Shown here: positions 28,591 through 37,460 of the stretch, in pieces | How positions within the stretch are numbered: position 1 is the first letter of the stretch | Layout of the letters: every line of letters starts with the position of its first letter | NCBI GenBank assembly: GCA_001839685.1 | Contig: MLAK01001193.1 | Coordinates: forward strand, 1 to 48,804 | DNA length: 48,804 bases | From: Tritrichomonas foetus | Lineage: Eukaryota; Parabasalia; Tritrichomonadida; Tritrichomonadidae | Direction of reading: 5' to 3' | Notes under the pieces: model-generated | What the model saw: only the letters and a program-made list of their open reading frames with translations | Told to the model about the DNA's origin: nothing | Database searches by the model: none | Program-made: the position numbers and the translations under genes

Positions 28591-29835
28591 TTATTTTTCA
28601 AAAGATGACTTATTTGGCATGTAATTATTAAGAAAAGCCTTTGCTGCCTTCCTCACGTGATTCGTTGTTCTTTCACCACTGTTCAAGCAAAATGAACGAT
28701 AGTTTGTATAATTGAAATCGATCAGCTTGACTTGGAACATTGAATCCAAGGAAAGAAGATGGTTTATATTATCGTTTAAGATAGGCACAGCCAAACCGCT
28801 TCCAATACCACAGAAGATTGACAGGGATGGAATATTCACATCAGTGTAATCGCGGAATTTATGCTTTTCGACTTCACCAATTTCCATTGGGAAGTTATCC
28901 CACATGTATTTCATCAAAGTTTTTGTAAATGTCATATACCCATGAATCGATCGATAATTGACAGCTTTTCTGAATTTGGTGTAATACACTTCAAAGGATC
29001 GAGCAGATGTTAAACGATATTGAACAGAGCCCATATCATTTCGAAGGGATTTACGATCTAAATATTTTTCAGTTTCGTTTCGAAAAGCAATCCAGTCGTA
29101 TTCACAAACAGGAATAATTGGAATCCCATTTTCTGTGAAAAAATCAGTTTTGTTTAAGGGCCGAGCAATGAAGACATCATCATTTAAGTAAATAAAATGT
29201 TCAGACAAACCCGGAATATTATGCATATGAAATTCGATATTATTCGAATTATAAACAGGCAGGAATTCTTGTGGAATGATATCTGTATGATTGACGAATG
29301 TGAGGTTGGGATGATCCAATCTAATCCAGTTAGGAATCTGATTATCTGTGATAATAAAAATTCGTCGAAACCAAGGAATATTTTTTTCAATTCCTCTTAA
29401 ATTGAACATCAATTCACCAATATCGATATATCGCGATTTTTCTGTTGAACGGGAAACTCGAACTCGATCTTTTCGTTCAATTTTGTTTTTCCTGTCAGAC
29501 CACTCTTTCTCAGAGCCATTCACCCACGTGTAAACAATATCGACCGGGAAATCACAATTCCGTTTAGTCATTACAATTGGAGGAGTTGGTGATGGCGGGT
29601 TTCTCTGTGATAATAAAATCGTTTTCTGATTATCGTTAATTTTTCGCGTATTTCGTGGACGATTTGGTTGTTGTTCGTTTTGGAGAAAATTTGCTTTTAA
29701 GTTAGAATCCTTCTTAAGCATGAACGTAAATAATATCGATATCGAAATAGTGCTGACTGAAAGAAAAATAACAAACCTCAATATTGACTTCTTTCTAGAT
29801 GACATCCGACTCGAAGAAATCTCGAAAATTCGCAT
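28591..29835 (-). CDS. Stealth-family sugar-phosphate transferase, type II membrane
   Basis: 414 residues. A basic N-terminus and one membrane segment (about 20-41) precede a lumenal catalytic region. Conserved Stealth regions are visible: CR1 with DIVYTWVNGSE (99-109); CR2 about 138-240, with ELMFNLRGIEKNIPWFRRI, ITDNQIPNW and the ending IPGLSEHFIYLNDDVFI; and CR3 about 298-334, with an HGYM start and an FRDYTDVN end. The family transfers sugar-1-phosphate from UDP-sugars (GlcNAc-1-phosphotransferase alpha/beta in animals, capsule polymerases in bacteria). In a trichomonad it could build phospho-linked surface glycans or modify lysosomal enzymes; both are inference. An initiator-like TCATTG lies 16 bases before the ATG. 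Confidence 0.93.
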   Translation of the reverse strand: MRIFEISSSRMSSRKKSILRFVIFLSVSTISISILFTFMLKKDSNLKANFLQNEQQPNRPRNTRKINDNQKTILLSQRNPPSPTPPIVMTKRNCDFPVDIVYTWVNGSEKEWSDRKNKIERKDRVRVSRSTEKSRYIDIGELMFNLRGIEKNIPWFRRIFIITDNQIPNWIRLDHPNLTFVNHTDIIPQEFLPVYNSNNIEFHMHNIPGLSEHFIYLNDDVFIARPLNKTDFFTENGIPIIPVCEYDWIAFRNETEKYLDRKSLRNDMGSVQYRLTSARSFEVYYTKFRKAVNYRSIHGYMTFTKTLMKYMWDNFPMEIGEVEKHKFRDYTDVNIPSLSIFCGIGSGLAVPILNDNINHLLSLDSMFQVKLIDFNYTNYRSFCLNSGERTTNHVRKAAKAFLNNYMPNKSSFEK

Positions 29836-30228
29836 TTATTGGAGAGCCAATGAGAGAAATTCAGGTTGTGTGGTTGAAAGCAATACAGTTAAATTCATCA
29901 TTTGACCTATAAATTGACCATCAAAATTGGCCTAATTCAAATTTGAATGAACTTTGGAAAATGAAAATATATGGTCAAGTTTCTGAAGATACCGATAGAA
30001 ATTTGAATCGTTGAAATCGCTCTTTGAAATTTTAAATTGAATATTCATCTTAACTTTTTGATAGTTTGAATATATTACTTTTCAAAAGATTATATTTTCA
30101 TCGCTTCTATTTTGACTACATCTTTTCTAATTTGAATACCATAGAAAATGTGTGGGAAAAACTTTTTAAATAATGCAATGTGATTCACCCAAAACTTTTT
30201 AATAACATTGTCGCAATTAATTTTACAC
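29836..30228. other. divergent promoter region
   Basis: Short spacer between the Stealth gene (minus) and the epimerase gene (plus). It holds both initiators: TCATTG on the minus strand at about 29848-29853 and TCACTTTTT just inside the next feature. No other gene. Confidence 0.5.
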
Positions 30229-30236
30229 TTCACTTT
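30229..30236 (+). promoter_or_regulatory. initiator of the epimerase gene
   Basis: TTCACTTT with +1 A at 30232, 13 bases before the ATG. A very good Inr match. Confidence 0.6.
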
Positions 30237-30244
30237 TTCCATAA

Positions 30245-31252
30245 ATGTCTATTCTAGTTACAGGAGGAGCAGGATACATCGGTTCACATACGTGTGTCGA
30301 ACTACTTAACATCGGCAAAGAAATCATCGTCTTTGACAACCTCTCAAAATCAAAACCAGAGTCAATCAACAGAATCAAAAAAATTACCGGCAAAGATTTC
30401 AAATTCGTCCAAGCCGATCTTTTGGACAAGCCTGCTATTGAAAAAGTTTTCCAAGAAAACAAAATTGAAGCCGTCATTCACTTCGCAGGATTAAAGGCTG
30501 TTGGTGAATCTGTCCAAATTCCAATCCGCTACTACCACAACAACATCACAGGCACCCTCTACCTTCTCGAAGTCATGGCCGCCCACAATTGCAAGAAACT
30601 CGTCTTCTCATCATCCGCCACAGTTTATGGAGCCAACGCCACTCCACCGTGCAAAGAAACAGACACGCTCTCTACAACAAACCCGTACGGCTCAACCAAG
30701 CTCTTCATCGAACAGATTCTCAGAGACCTCTACGTCTCAGATAATGACTGGAGTATTGTATTATTAAGGTATTTCAACCCAATCGGCGCGCACAGCAGTG
30801 GCCTCATCGGCGAGGATCCAAACGGAATTCCAAACAACCTCGTTCCATACGTTGCCCAGGTTGCCATCGGAAAGCTTCCATGCTTGAAGGTTTTCGGAAA
30901 CGACTACGACACAATTGACGGTACAGGCGTTCGCGATTTCATCCATGTCGTCGACCTTGCCAAAGGCCACCTTTGCGCACTTGATTACGCAGCAGCTCAC
31001 AAAGGTGTTGAAGCAGTCAATCTTGGAACAGGAAACGGTTATTCAGTTCTCCAAGTTGTTAAAGCCTTCGAAAAGGCTTCTGGAAGAACCGTCAAATATG
31101 AAATTACCCCAAGGAGAGAAGGTGATATCGCAGCTTGCTTCAGTGACCCATCAAAAGCCAAGAAACTCTTCAATTGGGAAGCAAAACTCGGAATTGATCA
31201 AATGTGTGCTGACACATGGAGATTTAACGAGTCAAATCCAAATGGACTGTAA
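30245..31252 (+). CDS. galE: UDP-glucose 4-epimerase
   Basis: Interconverts UDP-glucose and UDP-galactose (and possibly the N-acetyl forms) using bound NAD. It is an extended short-chain dehydrogenase: TGGAGYIGSH NAD motif (6-15), the catalytic Ser/Thr region SSSATVYG (122-129), and the YxxxK pair Y148/K152. At 335 aa it is the usual length of bacterial-type and protist GalE. The stop overlaps TAAA. Codon choice is moderately biased to C endings, suggesting good expression. It lies divergently beside a Stealth protein and a GT77-like enzyme, which would use UDP-sugars. A bacterial-type origin by lateral transfer is common for trichomonad sugar enzymes but is not tested here. Confidence 0.96.
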   Translation: MSILVTGGAGYIGSHTCVELLNIGKEIIVFDNLSKSKPESINRIKKITGKDFKFVQADLLDKPAIEKVFQENKIEAVIHFAGLKAVGESVQIPIRYYHNNITGTLYLLEVMAAHNCKKLVFSSSATVYGANATPPCKETDTLSTTNPYGSTKLFIEQILRDLYVSDNDWSIVLLRYFNPIGAHSSGLIGEDPNGIPNNLVPYVAQVAIGKLPCLKVFGNDYDTIDGTGVRDFIHVVDLAKGHLCALDYAAAHKGVEAVNLGTGNGYSVLQVVKAFEKASGRTVKYEITPRREGDIAACFSDPSKAKKLFNWEAKLGIDQMCADTWRFNESNPNGL

Positions 31253-31898
31253 AAATATACTTTTTAATAAACGGCACATCTCATAAAATTCTAAAAACTC
31301 ATAGAAAAAATGGGTCAAATGACCTTTTTTGGTGAAATCAAAATAAAGTATTGAAATAAAATACTTTGCAAATTTCTCTCAAATGGGAAGTGTGCCCTTT
31401 ATGTTAAAATAAGTTCTTTCTCTTTTTATGCAGGTGATGATATCCTTGTTTGTATATTAATAAAAGTGGTCTTATTTACTTTTCCAATGTTTTTATTTTT
31501 TACTTTCTGATTTTATATTTAATATTGTATCGAATAATAGTGCGTCATCTTTCAGATGGAATTGTTCTCTAGCTGATTAGAAGATGTGAAAGAAAGATTC
31601 GAGTGTTTTGCCATCACGATTAGATTTCGTAAAAGTTATTTGACCAAATAAAACATTGAAAAATTGCTCATTGATTTTTGCTTGACTCAAAATCTTTCGA
31701 TCATCGATTATTAGAAAGAATTGTGGTGATACTCAGCCACAGAAGATAAATTTTCAATGCATATTTTATAAAATTGAATGAATGCAGAATACTTTCTGAT
31801 ATCAAAACTTTTTAAATAATTATTTCTTTTTTTCAATATTTTCTTTGGTAAAATTTCTATTGAGATATTTACACAATAATTGAGTATTTTACATTCCG
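31253..31898. other. intergenic, nothing recognised
   Basis: AT-rich. A short 7-bp hairpin (AAGTATT around 31346-31366) is present. No gene. Confidence 0.4.
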
Positions 31899-31904
31899 TC
31901 ACTT
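31899..31904 (+). promoter_or_regulatory. initiator of the RasGAP-like gene
   Basis: TCACTT, +1 A at 31901, 26 bases before the ATG at 31927. Confidence 0.5.
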
Positions 31905-31926
31905 TTGTCGACAATACCCTTTTTTG

Positions 31927-34524
31927 ATGCCAGGAGAAGAACTTGTTCCCCATACAGAGTTATCGAAAAAGTTAATTGATTTCATTCTTGAATATCAATC
32001 GAAAATTCAAGCATCTTGCAGCCATTCTTCACAAGTTACTAACGATTCATTAGATTCATTATATAAACTTCAAAATGTTCTTCGCCAGTCGTCAGTTTTA
32101 TACAACGCAATATGCAAATCAGATGTTGTCGTTCTTTGCGCATTACTACTTTCCGGAAATATCAATTCCACAACAAAAGAAAAAAAACCATTTTTCACTC
32201 GAGCCTTTTCTAACAGTAATTTCGTCAATCAGTCAACTTATCTTATAACTTTCCTCAGAGACAATCTTCACTTTACAGCCACGCTATTTTTCAAAGCAAT
32301 TGAGTCAAATACAATTGACGCCAAATTTGTTTCGTTTTCGACAATTCCGACTTTATTCCAGAACGGTTGGTGTGTTGAAGAAGATCTTCTTTGGTCGACA
32401 TTCCTCACTTGCTATCTTCGCCAATTCGATTTGATGGATCAAATTGATCCAAATTCGAAACTGTTTTTCCCATTCAAAGCATTTTTCCTTCAGAAACTTT
32501 CTCTTGACTATCTCCAGCTCGCTCTTGCACCAGATTTACAAAGTTTTATCGATGATCAAGATATTCCATCATTGCGTGTAAACTTTGAATTTGATGCTAT
32601 ACACATGATGCCGAAACTATACATCAATCGTATTCAGCAGGCAGCCATCAGTATTATCAAGAAACTAGAATTGTATCTTGACCGAGTTCCACTTTCAGTG
32701 CGTCGCCTTCTGACACAAATTAGTGCATCAATTATGAAAATTGGTTTCAATCAATACAGTGATATTAGCCTTTCAAATTTCTTTTTTGTGAACTGTTGTC
32801 TTGTTCCGGTTATAACTGAACCACATTTAATCGGCTTAGATGCAGCAGGTTCTCCACAATTCGTTTTCGACGATCTTGCAAATCTTTTCTTCTTTAGTAA
32901 TTTCAATAATATGAGGTTTCCACCACCATTTGTATTTTCAATGACATCTGTTCTCGATACGAAGAATTTCGATGCGAGAAGGTTAGTTGATTCTCTTGTC
33001 AATAGCTCTAATCTTGAACCAATAGCTGAAATTCATGAAAGCTTATTCCAACTAGCTAGTGATCGCTACCAAAAGTCCGTTAATTTCATGCCCCTCGATC
33101 TTTATTACATCCACAAAGCATTCGTTAAGTTTTCACCTGAAATCAGTCAATACTGTCTCGATGAAAATGGTCAAAAATCAATGACATCATTTGATTACTT
33201 AATGAAAATGAACCCTGAAGTGAATCACGAACAAGCCTTCAACATGTTCACCCAACAAATGCGACTACCTAATCCGCCAACTCCTTCTTTTGTTCCAAAG
33301 AAGCTCACTTCTATCGAACGATGCTACAAAACAGCTTTTACAAACTTGTCACTCACTCAGTTCGAAATCGTTGGACCTGTTCAAGCCATGGAATTTGAAT
33401 TAGAAAAGGCCAAACGGAGAAATGAAACAGAATTCGCTGTAGCTTTACAGCTTACTTTGGATTCATATAAAAAAGATCCAACACAAATCACAGAATTCCT
33501 TCACTCACAAATTGAATCCCTTGATAAAGTTGCCAATGTCGATATGGATCTTGCTATTGACGTAAAACTGACTTATAATAATATTCAATCACTGTATAGA
33601 CGTACTTTACAACTTTGTACAAGATTAACGTCAGCTGCAATTCGAATGTTAATTCATTATTTGATCAAGAATCATTGTTTGCAAAGAATTGCTTATCTTG
33701 ATGCACACAAGAACTTTTATATCAACAATATTGAAGAATTTTATAATCTGTATAATAGTGTTCTTCAAACTTGTGCGAAGGTAATTGAAAGAACAGCAAA
33801 ATGCGATAAAGTTGATCCAGAAATGCGAACGAAAAGTTTGAATTTGTTCAAAAATATTTTATACTTTACTTTACTTGATAGAATTTCTATATCTTCATTC
33901 ATTGAAAATCGAGCCGATCTTGGATCAATTATTCAAACAATTATTTCAGAAATGAAATGGAATTCTGATCAACGTGTTCAAGAAGCAATTGCTTCTGCAC
34001 AAAATATGACAAGTACAAGTAATGTAAATATTTTAATGCGTGGTGTTGAACTTCTAATTGGCGCAGTTAGTTCTTCAACCATTTCAATGGCTTTCCATCT
34101 CGTCTTGAAAGCAATTTCAACTGTTGTTACAGCCGTTGGAAAATGCACAGAAAAGGCAAGAATCGGCTGCATTATGTGGGTTATTATTCATTCAAATATC
34201 GAATTGCTTTTCTACGTCTACAAGTTCATTAATCACTTTTATGGACAAAACATTCAACTTGTTGACATTTGCGGGAATGAAAACGTTCGATATTGGAAAA
34301 CATTTGCACGAGTCTTCGAAATCCTCGCTTTCCAAAGAAAGGATAGACGATCATCGCATCCAATAGGTGACCAATCCATAAATAAGGCTATTCATCATAG
34401 ATTGTCATCCTTATCAGACAATGATTCATGCGATATTAATGATGTTGAACAAAACAACCAACCAAGCAATCTTGCACCACCACAAACCGATGACCAACAG
34501 CAAAAACCAGCAAAGAAGAAATAA
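31927..34524 (+). CDS. large helical protein with RasGAP-like domain (tentative)
   Basis: 865 residues, alpha-helical, no signal peptide or membrane segment. Residues about 100-310 look like a RasGAP domain. The best-matching part is the conserved inner segment at 282-304 (SNFFFVNCCLVPVITEPHLIGL), which follows the RasGAP pattern of a hydrophobic helix then PAI/PVI-x-x-P-x-x-x-GL. A clear arginine finger is not obvious (FLRDNL at 109-114 is a candidate), so activity is uncertain. The rest, to about 820, is helical and unassigned, with a low-complexity Gln/Pro/Asn/Lys tail. The layout loosely recalls GAPVD1-type proteins in endosomal trafficking, but no VPS9 domain was recognised. The ATG at 31927 follows a TTG that is not used. 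Confidence 0.75.
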   Translation: MPGEELVPHTELSKKLIDFILEYQSKIQASCSHSSQVTNDSLDSLYKLQNVLRQSSVLYNAICKSDVVVLCALLLSGNINSTTKEKKPFFTRAFSNSNFVNQSTYLITFLRDNLHFTATLFFKAIESNTIDAKFVSFSTIPTLFQNGWCVEEDLLWSTFLTCYLRQFDLMDQIDPNSKLFFPFKAFFLQKLSLDYLQLALAPDLQSFIDDQDIPSLRVNFEFDAIHMMPKLYINRIQQAAISIIKKLELYLDRVPLSVRRLLTQISASIMKIGFNQYSDISLSNFFFVNCCLVPVITEPHLIGLDAAGSPQFVFDDLANLFFFSNFNNMRFPPPFVFSMTSVLDTKNFDARRLVDSLVNSSNLEPIAEIHESLFQLASDRYQKSVNFMPLDLYYIHKAFVKFSPEISQYCLDENGQKSMTSFDYLMKMNPEVNHEQAFNMFTQQMRLPNPPTPSFVPKKLTSIERCYKTAFTNLSLTQFEIVGPVQAMEFELEKAKRRNETEFAVALQLTLDSYKKDPTQITEFLHSQIESLDKVANVDMDLAIDVKLTYNNIQSLYRRTLQLCTRLTSAAIRMLIHYLIKNHCLQRIAYLDAHKNFYINNIEEFYNLYNSVLQTCAKVIERTAKCDKVDPEMRTKSLNLFKNILYFTLLDRISISSFIENRADLGSIIQTIISEMKWNSDQRVQEAIASAQNMTSTSNVNILMRGVELLIGAVSSSTISMAFHLVLKAISTVVTAVGKCTEKARIGCIMWVIIHSNIELLFYVYKFINHFYGQNIQLVDICGNENVRYWKTFARVFEILAFQRKDRRSSHPIGDQSINKAIHHRLSSLSDNDSCDINDVEQNNQPSNLAPPQTDDQQQKPAKKK

Positions 34525-34990
34525 GTTGATTAAGCTTTTTAGTTTCGAGTTTCTTTCTTTTAGTTAGTATGTATTTTATTTTTAATAAAACAAACTTTAT
34601 TACACGATTTATTCCGCAGTTGATTTTTTATCTATATATCCTTTAAAGGTCTTAGAATAAGTTGTAGCGAGGATAAAAGGTGTATTTGGAAAACTTCCAA
34701 AAATGAATTAATTTATTTTCGAAATAAGAAAAAAAGTATCTCGATTGAATTTATTAAGGTTAATATTATCGATTATATTGAACATTTTTCGACAGGGATC
34801 ATATCTATCATCAGAATGGAAATGAATGAATCGGATTTTCGAAAAATATAAACGGTTGCTACCAATACAACTTTTTCAAAGATCACGATACATTGGTCAT
34901 TTCACATTCAAAAAGACAATTAATATTTCACCTTTATTCGGTGGTTATTTGTCAATAGTCAAAAAAGTGTTAATTGTTATTTGGCCAATA
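34525..34990. other. intergenic, alternative upstream start region of the next gene
   Basis: AT-rich. It includes the in-frame ATG at 34826 that would extend the next protein by 55 residues, which I consider unlikely (see next entry). No other gene. Confidence 0.4.
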
Positions 34991-35677
34991 ATGGGTTTCG
35001 ATTATCGCTCGATTTTTAGTTCACCACAAAACGTCTTTTGGTTCACAGCCATCCTTCCAGGACTTTCAATTATTGTCTCATTTGTTACCGGCCTTATCCA
35101 AGATCAATACTCACTTTCTGATTTCCCACTTGGATCAGTCGTCATCGGACAAATCCCAGAACGTTACATTTTCGGCACAACAGCAGCTGTCGTTTTCTGC
35201 CTTATCTGCTCATGCACATACCACCTTTATCAATTCTTCACACGAGGAGCTCGTGCAGTCCGCAACAACACAGTTACAAAGGCACTCACATACGTCCTTA
35301 TTCTTTTAGGCTTTTTGGCTGCTCTTGGATATGGCGCTATCGCATTTTTCACAATCCACGAAGGATTTTCACTTCATTTCCAAATCGAATTCGCCGCCTT
35401 TGTCGCTCTTTTCGCATTCTACGGTGTTGCTGACTACCTCTTCGTCTTCCACAGGTATCCACTTTCCAAGCAGATGATTGCCTACTATTGCGTTGTTGGA
35501 GCTCTTTTCCTCACATACTTCGTCTCTCTCTTCCTCCTCCTCAAGAAGAACCAATCCGATCTCGTTAAGGTCATCTCAGCCACAGGATACCTCTTGTTCC
35601 TCACTGCCTACGCCAAATTCCCATTCCTTGCTAAGGAGTTCCTTGGCATCAAGTTTTACAAAGCTAAGAAAAATTAA
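34991..35677 (+). CDS. FRAG1/DRAM/SFK1-like multipass membrane protein
   Basis: 228 residues with about six membrane segments. A short cytosolic start is followed by a first segment (about 14-32), then a lumenal stretch with FPLGSVVIGQIPERYIFG. This resembles the first-loop 'ISD/TG...PE-FG' pattern of the FRAG1/DRAM/SFK1 family. That family covers GPI-anchor remodelling (PGAP2), autophagy (DRAM) and plasma-membrane roles (SFK1), so a function cannot be picked. Start: an in-frame ATG at 34826 gives 55 more residues, but codon use in that part is AT-rich, while it turns C-biased right from the ATG at 34991. The shorter form is preferred. Confidence 0.75.
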   Translation: MGFDYRSIFSSPQNVFWFTAILPGLSIIVSFVTGLIQDQYSLSDFPLGSVVIGQIPERYIFGTTAAVVFCLICSCTYHLYQFFTRGARAVRNNTVTKALTYVLILLGFLAALGYGAIAFFTIHEGFSLHFQIEFAAFVALFAFYGVADYLFVFHRYPLSKQMIAYYCVVGALFLTYFVSLFLLLKKNQSDLVKVISATGYLLFLTAYAKFPFLAKEFLGIKFYKAKKN

Positions 35678-36530
35678 TTCCAATTAAACTCTAAACATAC
35701 CGAAATCTCTCTTCTTTTTTCTTTTTCTTTGGCGAACTTTTTTTCCTTATGATATACTTTTTGGCTGCTGCGCCTCCAGGCCGAAGGCTTCAGATTTTTT
35801 CCACTTTTGACCTTTATTTGACCTTTCACTTCACGTTTCTCATTTCTCATAGGTAATAGGATTTCAGCTTTTCTTTTTTCTTTTGTCTTTTCCTTTTCAA
35901 AAGGAATATTCGCTTCGGCAGTTTCAAGCTTCGAATATTCAAAAAGACACGCATGAAAGTGATCATCAGATGTGTTAGGTAAATTCGATTCTGTTTTCGA
36001 TCTTGGCTATACAAGTGATGCCTTATAATAAGTCAGTTTTGCATCAAAATTTCACGATCCTTTATCAAGTGATTCCATTTGTGCGTGAAAGAATTTCGTG
36101 ATTTATGTTGAGTTTTTTTTTTTTTTGTTATCCAAATCCGATGTCATATTTCAAGCTACAGAAAAATATGTTTTATTTCTTCGTTTGTCGAATTTATTAT
36201 CTTATGTGCAATGGACTCACCAGTTGTCTAAATATGTCAATTCAAGATCATCTCCATCTGTGTTTACATATCACATTTTTGATCATGGTCAATTCTGATG
36301 ATTGTTCTGCCATAATTTGTAATCGGCTTCTTTAAGAAAAAATATTAAGTTGTCAATATTTCCCAGGCAGAGAAATATACTTTTGGTATAAAGAATATGC
36401 AAACTGTTTTAATTGACTAAATAACATAAAATAGGTAAGAATTAATATTCTGTTTAAACTACCAACATGAGATTACATCAATATTAGCTCTATTGCTTTA
36501 ATTACAATTTTCATACTAGCTAAAATAAAA
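35678..36530. other. intergenic region with a GC-rich patch
   Basis: Contains a GC-rich patch (about 35762-35792) and a pyrimidine-rich stretch with TCACTTCAC and TCATTTCTCAT (about 35828-35850) that resembles initiators without an ORF. A frame at 36098-36298 reads like protein but has no ATG-proximal initiator and no family. Possible ncRNA or remnant; not called. Confidence 0.35.
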
Positions 36531-37460
36531 TTATTCGTCATACACAATTTTTTTTGCACGAATGAATAATTTACACACTTCGTCATACAAAGTGTACTGT
36601 AATGCTGAATAAGGAATCACTTTTATAGCATTCAACGCAACTCCTTTATAGAGGCCGTGAATTCCTTCTGTCTTAAAAACTGATTTCATACACCCAATCA
36701 TACTAGTATGCAATTTATTTCCATTTTCATCAGTAATCATCATCATTTTTCTCACATTTTCAAAGGGATAAGTTATCGTCGCGGATGCGATTCCCGCGAT
36801 TGTTCCGAAAGTCACATTTTGGAGTGGCGTGAGTGGCTGACTCGATTTGTTCACAGCGAACTGCCTGAGCTGCCCGTAAACTAAATACTGTGAGCTCTCA
36901 TAAGGAATTGAGCCAACAATTGTGGGTAATAATCCAGACCATAATGATGTGATTCCTTCATCACGGGCAATTTTATTACAAGCATGGAAGAAGCCTTTAT
37001 ATTGGCTTGGCTGAACAATAATTCTTGTTCGAATCAAATCTAATGGAAATACGGCGATTTGTGAAATAACACCTGCAACACCACCGGTGATGGCTGATTC
37101 AAGGCTGGTTGCATCAACGCTTTTCCCGGTATAATCGTGAATCTCTTTGACAATGAAAAATTTGATTCCTGAATAAAAACCTTGATTTATAACAGAGATG
37201 GCGTTTCCATTCCAAAAGCCACGAATTCCATCTCGTTTGTAAATTTCTCTGCAACAGCTTGAGATACTTTCGCCTTTCGTGCCGACTTGAATAAGGAGTT
37301 TAATTACATCGAGCGGAGATGTGAGAGTTCGAGCGAGGAAACCTGATAAAGTACCGCATATGAAGTTGTCTTGTCTCGTTAATTTAAGATGAGGAAGGAC
37401 CTTCGGGGATGTGGCGTAGAGAATTTCATCAGCTTTGCGTTTCTCCATTTTTCTTTGCAT
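36531..37460 (-). CDS. mitochondrial carrier family protein (likely hydrogenosomal)
   Basis: 309 residues, six-helix carrier made of three tandem repeats of about 95 residues. The carrier signature P-x-[DE]-x-x-[KR] appears once per repeat: PLDVIK (from residue 49), PLDLIRTR (about 139) and PFENVRK (about 238). Each is followed by G-rich helix contacts (for example RDGIRGFWNGN, DEGITSLWSG and TEGIHGLYKG). Trichomonads lack mitochondria but import carriers into hydrogenosomes, where such proteins exchange ADP/ATP or metabolites; this one's substrate is not readable. The 30-residue N-terminus is basic. M5 is an alternative start. Confidence 0.93.
   Translation of the reverse strand: MQRKMEKRKADEILYATSPKVLPHLKLTRQDNFICGTLSGFLARTLTSPLDVIKLLIQVGTKGESISSCCREIYKRDGIRGFWNGNAISVINQGFYSGIKFFIVKEIHDYTGKSVDATSLESAITGGVAGVISQIAVFPLDLIRTRIIVQPSQYKGFFHACNKIARDEGITSLWSGLLPTIVGSIPYESSQYLVYGQLRQFAVNKSSQPLTPLQNVTFGTIAGIASATITYPFENVRKMMMITDENGNKLHTSMIGCMKSVFKTEGIHGLYKGVALNAIKVIPYSALQYTLYDEVCKLFIRAKKIVYDE

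Noticed and set aside
31420..31440. TTTTTATGCAG|GTG as a possible 3' splice site
   Set aside because: No coding sequence on either side to join; trichomonad acceptor context (ACTAACACACAG-like) absent.
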